NCBI GenBank assembly: GCA_944381325.1
Contig: CALWKS010000001.1
Coordinates: 523,636 to 587,635, forward strand
Length of the DNA stretch: 64,000 bases
Reading direction: 5' to 3'
Source of the DNA: an uncultured Christensenellaceae bacterium
Lineage (GTDB): Bacteria; Bacillota; Clostridia; Christensenellales; UBA3700
In this document: piece after piece, positions 52,241-60,069 of the stretch
Position numbering within the stretch: position 1 is the first letter of the stretch
How the letters are laid out: each line of letters begins with the position of its first letter
Made by a program: the position numbers and the translations under genes
Notes under the pieces: model-generated
The model's database searches: none
What the model was told of the DNA's origin: nothing
What the model saw: the letters and a program-made list of their open reading frames with translations, nothing else

Positions 52241-53472
52241 TTCAACACCCTCTTTCTCAGAATATCGTCCTTGCCTAAACGGTAATTTGCAGGTATATAT
52301 AAAGTCTGTTGTACAAGTTTTGCGTCGTCTACGGGCACGCCGTTTTCGTCGTACATCTCTCCGACGACGATCGTCTTGCCCAGGTACTCTTTATCTGAAG
52401 ACAATATCTCCAGTTCGTCTCCTTTCCTGAACCTGTTGCGTTGCTGAACGATCACGGCTCCTTCAGCTTCGTCATATCCCGTTACAATGGCAGTGAATTC
52501 CCAATCGCACTTAGGCTGAGAGGTTTCTGAACATACGGTATCCTTTTCTCCGTAATAGAAACCCGTCGTATAATCGCGGTGGCTGTTCTTTTCAAGCTCA
52601 GCGATAAGAATATCAGGCACTTTGTAATTCTTGTCTGCGGTAAATCCGTCGATAGCCTGACGATACGCATTGACAACGCTTGCAACGTAATACTGAGACT
52701 TCATTCTGCCTTCGATTTTAAAAGAATAAACTCCGCTGTCGATAAGCTCGCCGATATGCTCAAGCATATTCAGGTCTTTGCTGTTGAGTATATAAGTACC
52801 TCTTCCGTCCTCGCATATTGGCAGTCTTTCGCCCTTGCGGTTTTTTTCAGTGATTTCGTATTCCCAACGGCAAGCCTGCACGCAGTCTCCTCTGTTGCCG
52901 CTTCTTCCTGCAAGCGCCGCAGAGAGCAGACATCTTCCGCTGTAGGATATGCACATAGCGCCGTGAACGAACGCCTCTATCTGAACGTCTTCAGGCAGAT
53001 AATCTCTTATCTCCTTTATCTCTTTAAGAGAGGTTTCTCTTGCAAGAACGATACGCTTAGCGCCCTGATCTGCCCAGAATTTCGCCGAGTATTTATTCGT
53101 AGTGTTTGCCTGGGTAGATATATGTATCTCCAACACGGGCGCGTATTTTTTGCAGAATTCTATCACTCCGGGATCGCTTACGATAACGCCGTGTACGCCC
53201 GCTTCCTGTAAAAACGCCAGATATTCAGGCAGCTTTTTAAAATCGTCGTTCTTTGCAAATATATTGACGGCAACGTATATTTTTTTGCCGCGCTCTCTGA
53301 CATATCTGCAAGCCTCTTTGAGCTGCTCTTCAGTAAAATTCTTAGCGTTGGCTCTCAGCGAAAATTCACTGCCGCCGACGTAGACTGCGTCCGCTCCGAA
53401 GTGAATTGCCGTTTTGAGTTTTTCAAAGTCTCCCGCAGGAGCGAGAAGTTCTGTCTTTACAGTTTCACGCAT
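52237..53472 (-). CDS. trhP: U32-family prephenate-dependent tRNA uridine(34) hydroxylase-like protein
   Basis: 411 residues of the peptidase U32 family, whose RlhA/TrhP branch hydroxylates RNA bases with prephenate-derived chemistry. 'LLAPAGDFEKLKTAIHFGADAVYVG' start, 'HGAMCISYSGRC' near 169, and 'GNRGDCVQACRWEYE' near 191 (Cys for a [4Fe-4S] cluster). It sits directly after a TrmR-like methyltransferase, as in Bacillus yrrM-yrrN-yrrO, so a role in 5-hydroxyuridine then 5-methoxyuridine at tRNA position 34 is the best guess. Confidence 0.82.
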   Translation of the reverse strand: MRETVKTELLAPAGDFEKLKTAIHFGADAVYVGGSEFSLRANAKNFTEEQLKEACRYVRERGKKIYVAVNIFAKNDDFKKLPEYLAFLQEAGVHGVIVSDPGVIEFCKKYAPVLEIHISTQANTTNKYSAKFWADQGAKRIVLARETSLKEIKEIRDYLPEDVQIEAFVHGAMCISYSGRCLLSAALAGRSGNRGDCVQACRWEYEITEKNRKGERLPICEDGRGTYILNSKDLNMLEHIGELIDSGVYSFKIEGRMKSQYYVASVVNAYRQAIDGFTADKNYKVPDILIAELEKNSHRDYTTGFYYGEKDTVCSETSQPKCDWEFTAIVTGYDEAEGAVIVQQRNRFRKGDELEILSSDKEYLGKTIVVGEMYDENGVPVDDAKLVQQTLYIPANYRLGKDDILRKRVLK

Positions 53473-54074
53473 ACAGCCGTGCCGTCCTCCGTGTCGTATA
53501 TCGTAGTATCGAATTTTTCTTTATCGCTTATCTTTTTCAGAAACGCGCGCATATTGACAACTATAGTCCTGTGCTTGTGGGGCGGATAAGCGTCGCCTTT
53601 TACAAGCCCGAGGTAATAAACGTTGTCCGCAAACACGATTCCTCCCTTTTCGAGAGAGGGATAAACCGCGTCAAGATAATCTGAATATCTGCTCTTTGCC
53701 GCGTCGATAAAAACAAAGTCGTATTTATTTTCCTCAGCCAGGGCAGGAACGAGTTCGTCCGCATTACCCTGATATGAGTTTATCCTGTCTTCTATCCCGA
53801 TGCTATTCCAGAATCCGCGCGCTCTTTCAAGCCTTGTTTCGTCCTTTTCTATCGTGTCTACCACAGCGCCCGTTTCAACCGCAAGCCATGCAGTCGAAAA
53901 ACCTATCGCTGTGCCTATTTCGAGTATGCGGCGGCACTTTGTCTTCTTTGCGGCGTCAAGCAGCAACTTCAGGCTTTCAGGACGTATTATCGGTATATAC
54001 TCCGCCCTCGCCCTCGCTTCGTATCCAGGGCTGAGAGAATGCAGTCTTTCACTGCATCGAGCGAGGTCTGACAT
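53457..54074 (-). CDS. trmR: O-methyltransferase, TrmR-like
   Basis: 205 residues from the ATG at 54074, which shares a base with the rnj stop; GAGG is seven bases upstream. SAM motif 'ILEIGTAIGFSTAWLA' near 50, 'DTIEKDETRLERA' near 75, 'YDFVFIDAAKSRY' near 119 and 'FADNVYYLG' near 149 match the caffeoyl-CoA/TrmR methyltransferase fold. Adjacent to the trhP-like gene with 16 bases of overlap, it probably methylates 5-hydroxyuridine 34 of tRNA. Confidence 0.83.
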   Translation of the reverse strand: MSDLARCSERLHSLSPGYEARARAEYIPIIRPESLKLLLDAAKKTKCRRILEIGTAIGFSTAWLAVETGAVVDTIEKDETRLERARGFWNSIGIEDRINSYQGNADELVPALAEENKYDFVFIDAAKSRYSDYLDAVYPSLEKGGIVFADNVYYLGLVKGDAYPPHKHRTIVVNMRAFLKKISDKEKFDTTIYDTEDGTAVCVKL

Positions 54075-55732
54075 CACTCCACCTCAGTTATTATAGGCAG
54101 GACCATAGGTCTTTGTTTGAGTTTTGCCGCAATATATCTTTCTATCTGACGGCGCAGACTTGCCTTCAGCTTGCCTCTGTCCTTTGCGCCCTTGTAATCT
54201 GCATTTTCGACAGTCGTGCAGATAATTTCCTTAATCGGCTCGACGTGTTCTTCGGCGATCTGCAGACCGCGCGTAATAATTTCAGGCGGAGCAAGCAATG
54301 CAGAATTTTCAAGACCGATCGTTACAAGCAATATAACGAATCCGTCGTTGCTCAGCTGCTGACGGTCTTTGAGCACGAGATTGTCAACGTCGACAAGTCC
54401 GTCAACGTAAACGTTACCTGCAGGCACAACGCCCGTCTTTACAAGTTTTTTCTGCTTAAGCTCGAAGCAATCGCCTATTTCAGGAATTCTTATATTGTCT
54501 TCGCTCATGCCCAGGCGCATGGCAAGTTCCTGATGCAGTTTAAGATGACGGTATTCACCGTGTACAGGTATGAAATACTGCGGATGAATAAGCCTTTGCA
54601 TAAGCTTGAGCTCCTCTTTGCAGGCGTGTCCCGAAACGTGCAGCTCCGCAAGTGAGCCGTAAAGAACTCTCGCGCCGCGCTTGCACAGGTTGTTGATGAC
54701 GTTGTATATCATCTTTTCGTTGCCGGGAATAGGCGAAGAAGATATGACGACTACGTCCTGTCTTCCTACGCTTACCTTATCTTCGCCAGAAGCCATACGC
54801 GTAAGCGCGCTCATCGGCTCGCCCTGAGAGCCCGTCGTGATTATGCAAAGCTCTGACGGAGCATACTTTCCTATCTTTTCGATATCAACGATAGTTCCAT
54901 TGTCTGCGTTCATTATGCCGAGCTTTGTGGCTATCTCGCTGATATTCTTCATGCTCCTTCCGTTGAACGCAACCTTTCTGTTGTACTTCTGGCAGATATT
55001 GATTATCTGCTGAATTCTGTTCACGTTGGAAGCGAAAGTCGCAATGATTATACGGCTGTCGGTATTTGCAGAAACAATTTTATCGAGAGTCTCTCCCACT
55101 TTCTGCTCGCTCATCGTATAGCCGTCGCGCTCAATGTTGGTGGATTCTCCCAGCATCAGCTTCACGCCTTTTTCGCCTATAGCAGCTAAGCGTGGCAGGT
55201 CGATGCTCTCTCCGTCAAGAGGAGTATGGTCCACCTTGAAGTCGCCCGTATGGAAGATTACGCCGACAGGAGTATTGACCGCCAGCGCATACGCGCCAGA
55301 TATGCTGTGCGTAACTTTTACGAACTCGACGTCGAAACAGCCGATATTCTTCGTCTCTCCGCCCTTTACGGTTATCAGCTTAGGCGAAGTTATGTTGTGC
55401 TCTTTGAATTTGTTTTTAAGAAGCGCTAAAGTCAGATCACTGCCGTAAATCTTTACGTTTTCCAGTCTGTCTTTCACAAGATAAGGCACGCCGCCTATAT
55501 GGTCTTCGTGCCCGTGAGTAAGGACGATTCCTTTAATTTTATCTATATTCTCGTCAATATAGGAAAAATCGGGGATTATCAGATCGACGCCGGGCGTATC
55601 GTACGTGCCGAACATACAGCCGCAATCCACGATAAGAATATTGTCGCCGTACTCTATTGCGGTCATATTCTTGCCGATCTCACCCACGCCGCCCAGGAAA
55701 ACGACCTTGAGCGCTTTGTATTTTTTTGCCAT
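54074..55732 (-). CDS. rnj: ribonuclease J
   Basis: 552 residues, a metallo-beta-lactamase/beta-CASP RNase with 5' exo- and endonuclease activity in RNA decay and maturation. 'HGHEDH' at 73-78, 'HSISGAYAL' near 143, 'TGDFKVDHTP' near 163, 'VSGHACKEEL' near 370 and 'PVHGEYRHL' near 389 are the catalytic motifs; a C-terminal dimerisation domain follows 450. First gene of a six-gene run reaching the cyclophilin. A consensus promoter lies upstream. Confidence 0.95.
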   Translation of the reverse strand: MAKKYKALKVVFLGGVGEIGKNMTAIEYGDNILIVDCGCMFGTYDTPGVDLIIPDFSYIDENIDKIKGIVLTHGHEDHIGGVPYLVKDRLENVKIYGSDLTLALLKNKFKEHNITSPKLITVKGGETKNIGCFDVEFVKVTHSISGAYALAVNTPVGVIFHTGDFKVDHTPLDGESIDLPRLAAIGEKGVKLMLGESTNIERDGYTMSEQKVGETLDKIVSANTDSRIIIATFASNVNRIQQIINICQKYNRKVAFNGRSMKNISEIATKLGIMNADNGTIVDIEKIGKYAPSELCIITTGSQGEPMSALTRMASGEDKVSVGRQDVVVISSSPIPGNEKMIYNVINNLCKRGARVLYGSLAELHVSGHACKEELKLMQRLIHPQYFIPVHGEYRHLKLHQELAMRLGMSEDNIRIPEIGDCFELKQKKLVKTGVVPAGNVYVDGLVDVDNLVLKDRQQLSNDGFVILLVTIGLENSALLAPPEIITRGLQIAEEHVEPIKEIICTTVENADYKGAKDRGKLKASLRRQIERYIAAKLKQRPMVLPIITEVE

Positions 55733-55796
55733 TAAAAGCCTCCGGATTTAAGTCTGCCGCGAGTTTACGCGGTTTTACGCATAATAATACATATTT

Positions 55797-55825
55797 ATTA
55801 TAATTAAATAATATTGCAATGTCAA
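55797..55825 (-). promoter_or_regulatory. consensus promoter of the rnj operon
   Basis: TTGACA (55825-55820), 17-base spacer, TATAAT (55802-55797): a perfect sigma-A match. A CCGCG/CGCGG hairpin lies in the leader before the ribosome site. Confidence 0.9.
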
Positions 55826-55941
55826 TAAATAACGCTTGCGACAAATCCCGTACTTTATACAATATTGACAAAAAAACAATGCATTATTGACAATAAGTCA
55901 TTTTTGATATAATATAATTTACAGAAAAGCGGAGGTGTTTT

Positions 55942-56466
55942 ATGACTGAAGAAGAAAGAAACAGAGCTCAAGAAGAAGCAAGGCGCAAACACGCCAAAAC
56001 CAAGAAAATATTCAAAATAGTCGGCATTATAATGATGGTGATCGGCATCGGTTGCATAATCGTTGGCTTTATCGATTTCTTTACGTCTGTGTCTGATTTC
56101 GGAATGCCAAAGAATTTCTGGCTTCTTTTCATAGGCTTCCCCTGTACGGCAATAGGCGGCATGCTTACATTAATGGGTTTCAGAAAAGAAATAATGAATT
56201 ACAGTATGCGTGAAAGCACTCCCGTATTCAACGAAGCAGGCAAACAAATGCAACCCGGTATAAGCGCGATCGCGTCAGCCGTCAAGAATTCTGACAACAT
56301 TATTTGTCCTGCTTGCGGCACTGAAAACGACAAAGATTCAGCGTTCTGCAAAAAATGCGGCGCAGCTCTTTCAAAGAAATGCCCTGTATGCGGAGCTGAA
56401 CTCGATCACGACGCGGCTTTCTGCGACAAATGCGGCAAGAAGCTGGACGACGGCAATAACTTCTGA
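55942..56466 (+). CDS. membrane protein with two zinc ribbons
   Basis: 174 residues. A charged N-terminus, two membrane segments (about 26-47, 58-78), a linker, then two zinc ribbons: CPAC...CKKC near 121-138 and CPVC...CDKC near 144-161. Same architecture as the 34240 gene. GGAGG before the ATG and a TGATATAAT extended -10 box at 55905-55913. Function unknown. Confidence 0.82.
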   Translation: MTEEERNRAQEEARRKHAKTKKIFKIVGIIMMVIGIGCIIVGFIDFFTSVSDFGMPKNFWLLFIGFPCTAIGGMLTLMGFRKEIMNYSMRESTPVFNEAGKQMQPGISAIASAVKNSDNIICPACGTENDKDSAFCKKCGAALSKKCPVCGAELDHDAAFCDKCGKKLDDGNNF

Positions 56467-56485
56467 AATACTCTGAATAAAAAAC

Positions 56486-56517
56486 GACCGCGCCATAACG
56501 GCGCGGCTTTTTATTTA
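56486..56517 (+). terminator. intrinsic terminator after the zinc-ribbon gene
   Basis: CCGCGCC-ATAAC-GGCGCGG followed by CTTTTTATTTA. Confidence 0.88.
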
Positions 56518-56601
56518 TCGGAAGTTTTTTCTGCATTAATTAGTTGTTTTCATCGAATTTCTATCGAAGATTAATATTATTTAAAAAATCGGTATATTTA
56601 A

Positions 56602-57315
56602 TCAGAGGCAGAAACCGAATCTCTTTGCGTTCAGCGCGACGTCGTTATTGGTAAGATAATAAGAAGAAAGCGTGCCTATATCAGACCAGTAGCAGTCAGT
56701 CTTCATAGCGTAAAGCTTCCCTTTCAGTCTCGGAAACAGATCTTTCGCAAAGTCGTATTTAGTATTTTCAGGCACCATATCGAGAGCCGCTTTGTCCATA
56801 ACGTAAACACCCATACTTACGGTATTTGATACGGGGGCTTCTGGTTTTTCTTGAAAGCGCAATATCTTTCCTTCTCTGTCCGCCACGACAACTCCGAAAG
56901 AAGAAGGATTGAGCACCTCTTTTACCGCCAACGTTACAACTCCGTCATGTCTGTTATGAAAGTCGACAAGCTGACCGTAATCTATATCTGTGAAAGCGTC
57001 TCCGCTTACTACCAGCACGGGACCGTCATAATCCTTTGTCGCAAGCGCCACTCCGCCTGCCGTACCCAAGGGATGTTCTTCAGTGAAATAACGTATATTC
57101 ACTCCCCATTTTGAGCCGTCGCGGAAATGTCTGGTTATAACAGACGGACGGTAACAAAGCGTCATAGCGATATCTGTTATACCTGAACTTTTGAGATGCT
57201 CAACCGTGTATTCCAACACCGGTTTGTCTATAATTCTGACCATTGGTTTGGGTATTCTGTCAGTAAGAGGTCTGAGCCTGCTGCCTATGCCTCCCGCCAT
57301 AATCACCGCTAACAT
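56602..57315 (-). CDS. sugar-phosphate nucleotidyltransferase
   Basis: 237 residues, the NTP_transferase domain alone. 'MAGGIGSRLRPLT' near 6 and 'PKPMV' near 22 bind the nucleotide, 'EHPLGTAGGVA' near 79, 'VVSGDAFTDID' near 98 (metal Asp), 'FQEKPEAP' near 153 and 'YWSDIGTLSSYY' near 213 complete the site. It resembles mannose-1-phosphate guanylyltransferase or glucose-1-phosphate uridylyl/thymidylyltransferase; there is no C-terminal beta-helix or phosphomannomutase domain. Substrate not decidable. GGAGG before the ATG. Confidence 0.85.
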   Translation of the reverse strand: MLAVIMAGGIGSRLRPLTDRIPKPMVRIIDKPVLEYTVEHLKSSGITDIAMTLCYRPSVITRHFRDGSKWGVNIRYFTEEHPLGTAGGVALATKDYDGPVLVVSGDAFTDIDYGQLVDFHNRHDGVVTLAVKEVLNPSSFGVVVADREGKILRFQEKPEAPVSNTVSMGVYVMDKAALDMVPENTKYDFAKDLFPRLKGKLYAMKTDCYWSDIGTLSSYYLTNNDVALNAKRFGFCL

Positions 57316-57389
57316 AACTTCCTCCGCGCCGTTTTTGATAGTATACAGATAAAATCGTTAAAATATTCTCAATCTTTTTCAAAAAGTTG

Positions 57390-57418
57390 TTGCACGCGCA
57401 CGAGTATAGGCGTATAAT
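57390..57418 (+). promoter_or_regulatory. promoter of serC-serA
   Basis: TTGCAC (57390-57395), 17-base spacer, TATAAT (57413-57418). Confidence 0.8.
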
Positions 57419-57462
57419 TATATATAATTAATTTAAAAAAACTTTTTAAAGGATGGATAAAT

Positions 57463-58536
57463 ATGAGAGTTTACAATTTTTCTGCAGGTCCCTCGATGCT
57501 TCCGCTCGAGGTTCTTCAACAGGCGCAGGCCGACTTCGTCGACTATCAGGGATGCGGCATGAGCGTTACCGAAATGAGTCACCGCAGCAAACAGTATGAC
57601 GCCATTCATCAGGAATGCCTTGCTCTGCTCCGCGAACTCATGAACGTTCCCGACAACTACAAGATCCTTCTTGTACAGGGCGGCGCTTCTCAGCAGTTCG
57701 ACGCTATCCCGCTCAACCTTCTCAGCGGCTCAGGCGTAGCTGATTATGTCGTAACGGGCAACTTTGCGAAAAAGGCTTACAAAGCGGCAAAACCGTACGG
57801 CGATATCCGTCTCGCTGCTTCCTCTGAAGACAAGACCTATACCTACATCCCCAAAGAGCTTACGCTGTCTGACAACGCAGATTATCTGTACATAACTCAG
57901 AACAACACGATATTCGGCACGCGTTACACCTCTCTGCCCACTCCCAAGAGCGGCGTACTGGTAGCGGACGTTTCTTCCAACATTCTCAGCGAAGAAATGG
58001 ACGTAAGCAAATACGGCGTAATGTATGCAGGCGCGCAGAAAAACGTTGCTCCCGCAGGCGTAACCATCGTAATCGTACGCGAAGACCTCATCGGCAAAGA
58101 ACAGCCGATCTGCCCGACGATGCTCAAGTGGAGCACTCAGGCTGACGCTGACAGCCTTTACAACACTCCCCCGTGTTTCTCTATCTATATGGCTATGCTC
58201 AATCTGCGTCATCTGAAGAAACTGGGCGGCGTAAAAGAGATCCAGAAGGTCAATGAATACAAAGCAGGTCTCTTGTATGACTTTATCGACAACAGCTCTT
58301 TCTATCACAACTACGTAAACAAAGAAGACCGCTCTCTGATGAACGTACCTTTCGTTACGGGCGACAAAGAGCTTGACGCAAAGTTCGTGGCAGAAGCAGG
58401 CAAGAACGGACTGCTCTCCATCAAGGGACACAAGCTTGTAGGCGGCATGCGCGCTTCTATCTACAACGCAATGCCCGTAGAAGGCGTAAAAGCTCTTATC
58501 GAATTCATGAAGAAATTCGAACTAGAAAACAAATAA
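57463..58536 (+). CDS. serC: phosphoserine aminotransferase
   Basis: Converts 3-phosphohydroxypyruvate to phosphoserine with glutamate. 357 residues. 'NFSAGPSMLP' near 4, 'EMSHRSKQY' near 38, 'VQGGASQQFDAIPLNL' near 71 (PLP phosphate) and 'GAQKNVAPAGVT' near 190 with the PLP Lys. It precedes serA by 12 bases; no serB was seen in the window. Confidence 0.96.
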   Translation: MRVYNFSAGPSMLPLEVLQQAQADFVDYQGCGMSVTEMSHRSKQYDAIHQECLALLRELMNVPDNYKILLVQGGASQQFDAIPLNLLSGSGVADYVVTGNFAKKAYKAAKPYGDIRLAASSEDKTYTYIPKELTLSDNADYLYITQNNTIFGTRYTSLPTPKSGVLVADVSSNILSEEMDVSKYGVMYAGAQKNVAPAGVTIVIVREDLIGKEQPICPTMLKWSTQADADSLYNTPPCFSIYMAMLNLRHLKKLGGVKEIQKVNEYKAGLLYDFIDNSSFYHNYVNKEDRSLMNVPFVTGDKELDAKFVAEAGKNGLLSIKGHKLVGGMRASIYNAMPVEGVKALIEFMKKFELENK

Positions 58537-58548
58537 GCAGGTGGAATT

Positions 58549-59709
58549 ATGATAAACATACTCAAACTCAACGAAATCAGCCCCAAAGTAAAGAGCGTAT
58601 TGCCTGAACAGTCTTACACCGTAGGCACTGACGTAAGCAATCCTCAGGCTATACTTCTCAGAAGTTTTTCAATGCATGAATACGAAATTCCCGCAAGCGT
58701 ACAGGCAGTTGCGCGCGCAGGAGCAGGCGTAAACAATATCCCCGTAAGCAAAATGACTGAAAAAGGCATCTGCGTATTCAACACCCCCGGCGCAAACGCG
58801 AACGCAGTAAAAGAACTTGTCATCGCAGGTATGCTTCTCGGAAGCCGTAAGATCGTACAGGGCATCAACTGGACTCAGTCTCTTAAAGGCGACGACGTTG
58901 ACAAGCAGGTTGAAAAAGGCAAGAAAGCTTTCGTAGGTCAGGAAATCCAGGGCAAGACCCTCGGCGTAGTAGGTCTTGGCGCAATAGGCAGACTGGTTGC
59001 TAACATCGCAATCGAACTTGGCATGACCGTTCTCGGTTACGACCCTTACCTGAGCGTTGACGGCGCGCTTATGCTGGACAAGAACGTAGTGCACATCACC
59101 GACGTAAACCAGCTTTTCGCTGAAGCTGACTATGTAACCCTTCACGTTCCCGCTACCGAGCAGACCAAAAACCTTATCAACGAACAGAGCATCAATACAA
59201 TGAAGACAGGCGTTGTTATCCTCAACTTCGCAAGAGGAGAACTTGTAAACAACGCTGACGTAGTCGAAGCTGTCAAGAACGGCAAAGTCGGCAGATACGT
59301 TACAGACCTTCCCAAGGCTGAACTTCTCGGCATCGACAACATAATAACCATTCCTCACCTGGGCGCTTCCACTCCCGAAGCCGAAGACAACTGCGCTGTC
59401 ATGGCTGCACGCCAGCTCAAAGACTTCCTTGAAAACGGCAACGTAGTAAACAGCGTAAACTTCCCTTCCGCTTCCGCTCCCAGAACAGGCGTATGCCGCA
59501 TAAGCATTCTGCACAAGAACGTTGCAAATATGATTGCAACCGCAACTTCATTCATTGCAAAGAAAGGCATCAATATTGCCAACCTCGTTTCTGCTTCAAG
59601 AGGCGAAATCGGCTATATGTTGCTTGACGTAGACGCAATGGTAGACGAAGAAACGATAAAGCAGATGCAGCAGCAGGAAGGCTTTATCAAAGTAAGAGTT
59701 TTCGATTGA
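58549..59709 (+). CDS. serA: D-3-phosphoglycerate dehydrogenase with ACT domain
   Basis: Oxidises 3-phosphoglycerate, the first step of serine synthesis. 386 residues. Substrate domain 'ARAGAGVNNIPV' near 57, NAD motif 'GVVGLGAIGRLV' near 141, catalytic Arg in 'NFARGELVNN' near 227, catalytic His in 'IPHLGASTPEAE' near 268, and a C-terminal ACT domain (about 316-386, 'HKNVANMIATATSFIAKKGI') for serine feedback. GGTGG precedes the ATG. Confidence 0.95.
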   Translation: MINILKLNEISPKVKSVLPEQSYTVGTDVSNPQAILLRSFSMHEYEIPASVQAVARAGAGVNNIPVSKMTEKGICVFNTPGANANAVKELVIAGMLLGSRKIVQGINWTQSLKGDDVDKQVEKGKKAFVGQEIQGKTLGVVGLGAIGRLVANIAIELGMTVLGYDPYLSVDGALMLDKNVVHITDVNQLFAEADYVTLHVPATEQTKNLINEQSINTMKTGVVILNFARGELVNNADVVEAVKNGKVGRYVTDLPKAELLGIDNIITIPHLGASTPEAEDNCAVMAARQLKDFLENGNVVNSVNFPSASAPRTGVCRISILHKNVANMIATATSFIAKKGINIANLVSASRGEIGYMLLDVDAMVDEETIKQMQQQEGFIKVRVFD

Positions 59710-59725
59710 TGTCGCATCACCGTTC

Positions 59726-59761
59726 AAAACGCCGCCCGTAAAAAGGCGGCGTTTTTATTTA
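59726..59761 (+). terminator. intrinsic terminator after serA
   Basis: AAAACGCCGCC and GGCGGCGTTTTT arms with a loop of eight bases and a T run. Confidence 0.9.
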
Positions 59762-59975
59762 TCGTCTGATAATTTTATTCAGTGTCATTGGATTAATAAT
59801 TATTAATTGTGCTTTCTCTGAGGTTTTGCTTTTGCCACCACAGACAAAATCTCTCGATTTAATTCATCGTTCTCTTATTTATTTCGTGTATGCGACGAAT
59901 TCTTATTTCCGATCAACGAATTGAACAATGTTTTGATCTGTTTTCTCGCCGCAAAACTCATCGCATATTTATCGA

Positions 59976-60013
59976 TAAAAAAACCGCACGCCCTTATATA
60001 GGGCGCGCAGTCT
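59976..60013 (-). terminator. intrinsic terminator after the MMPL gene
   Basis: Minus-strand stem CGCGCCC/GGGCGTG (with wobble) extended by GC, followed by GGTTTTTTT. The 214 bases between this and the serA terminator are AT-rich and show no gene. Confidence 0.75.
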
Positions 60014-60069
60014 TTAACGGAAAATAGTATAACGTATTGATAAAGTCCCATATCACGCCAAAAGGCGGT

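Noticed and set aside
57730..58431. 233-codon minus-strand frame inside serC
   Set aside because: Opposite-strand shadow of serC, with no start signals.
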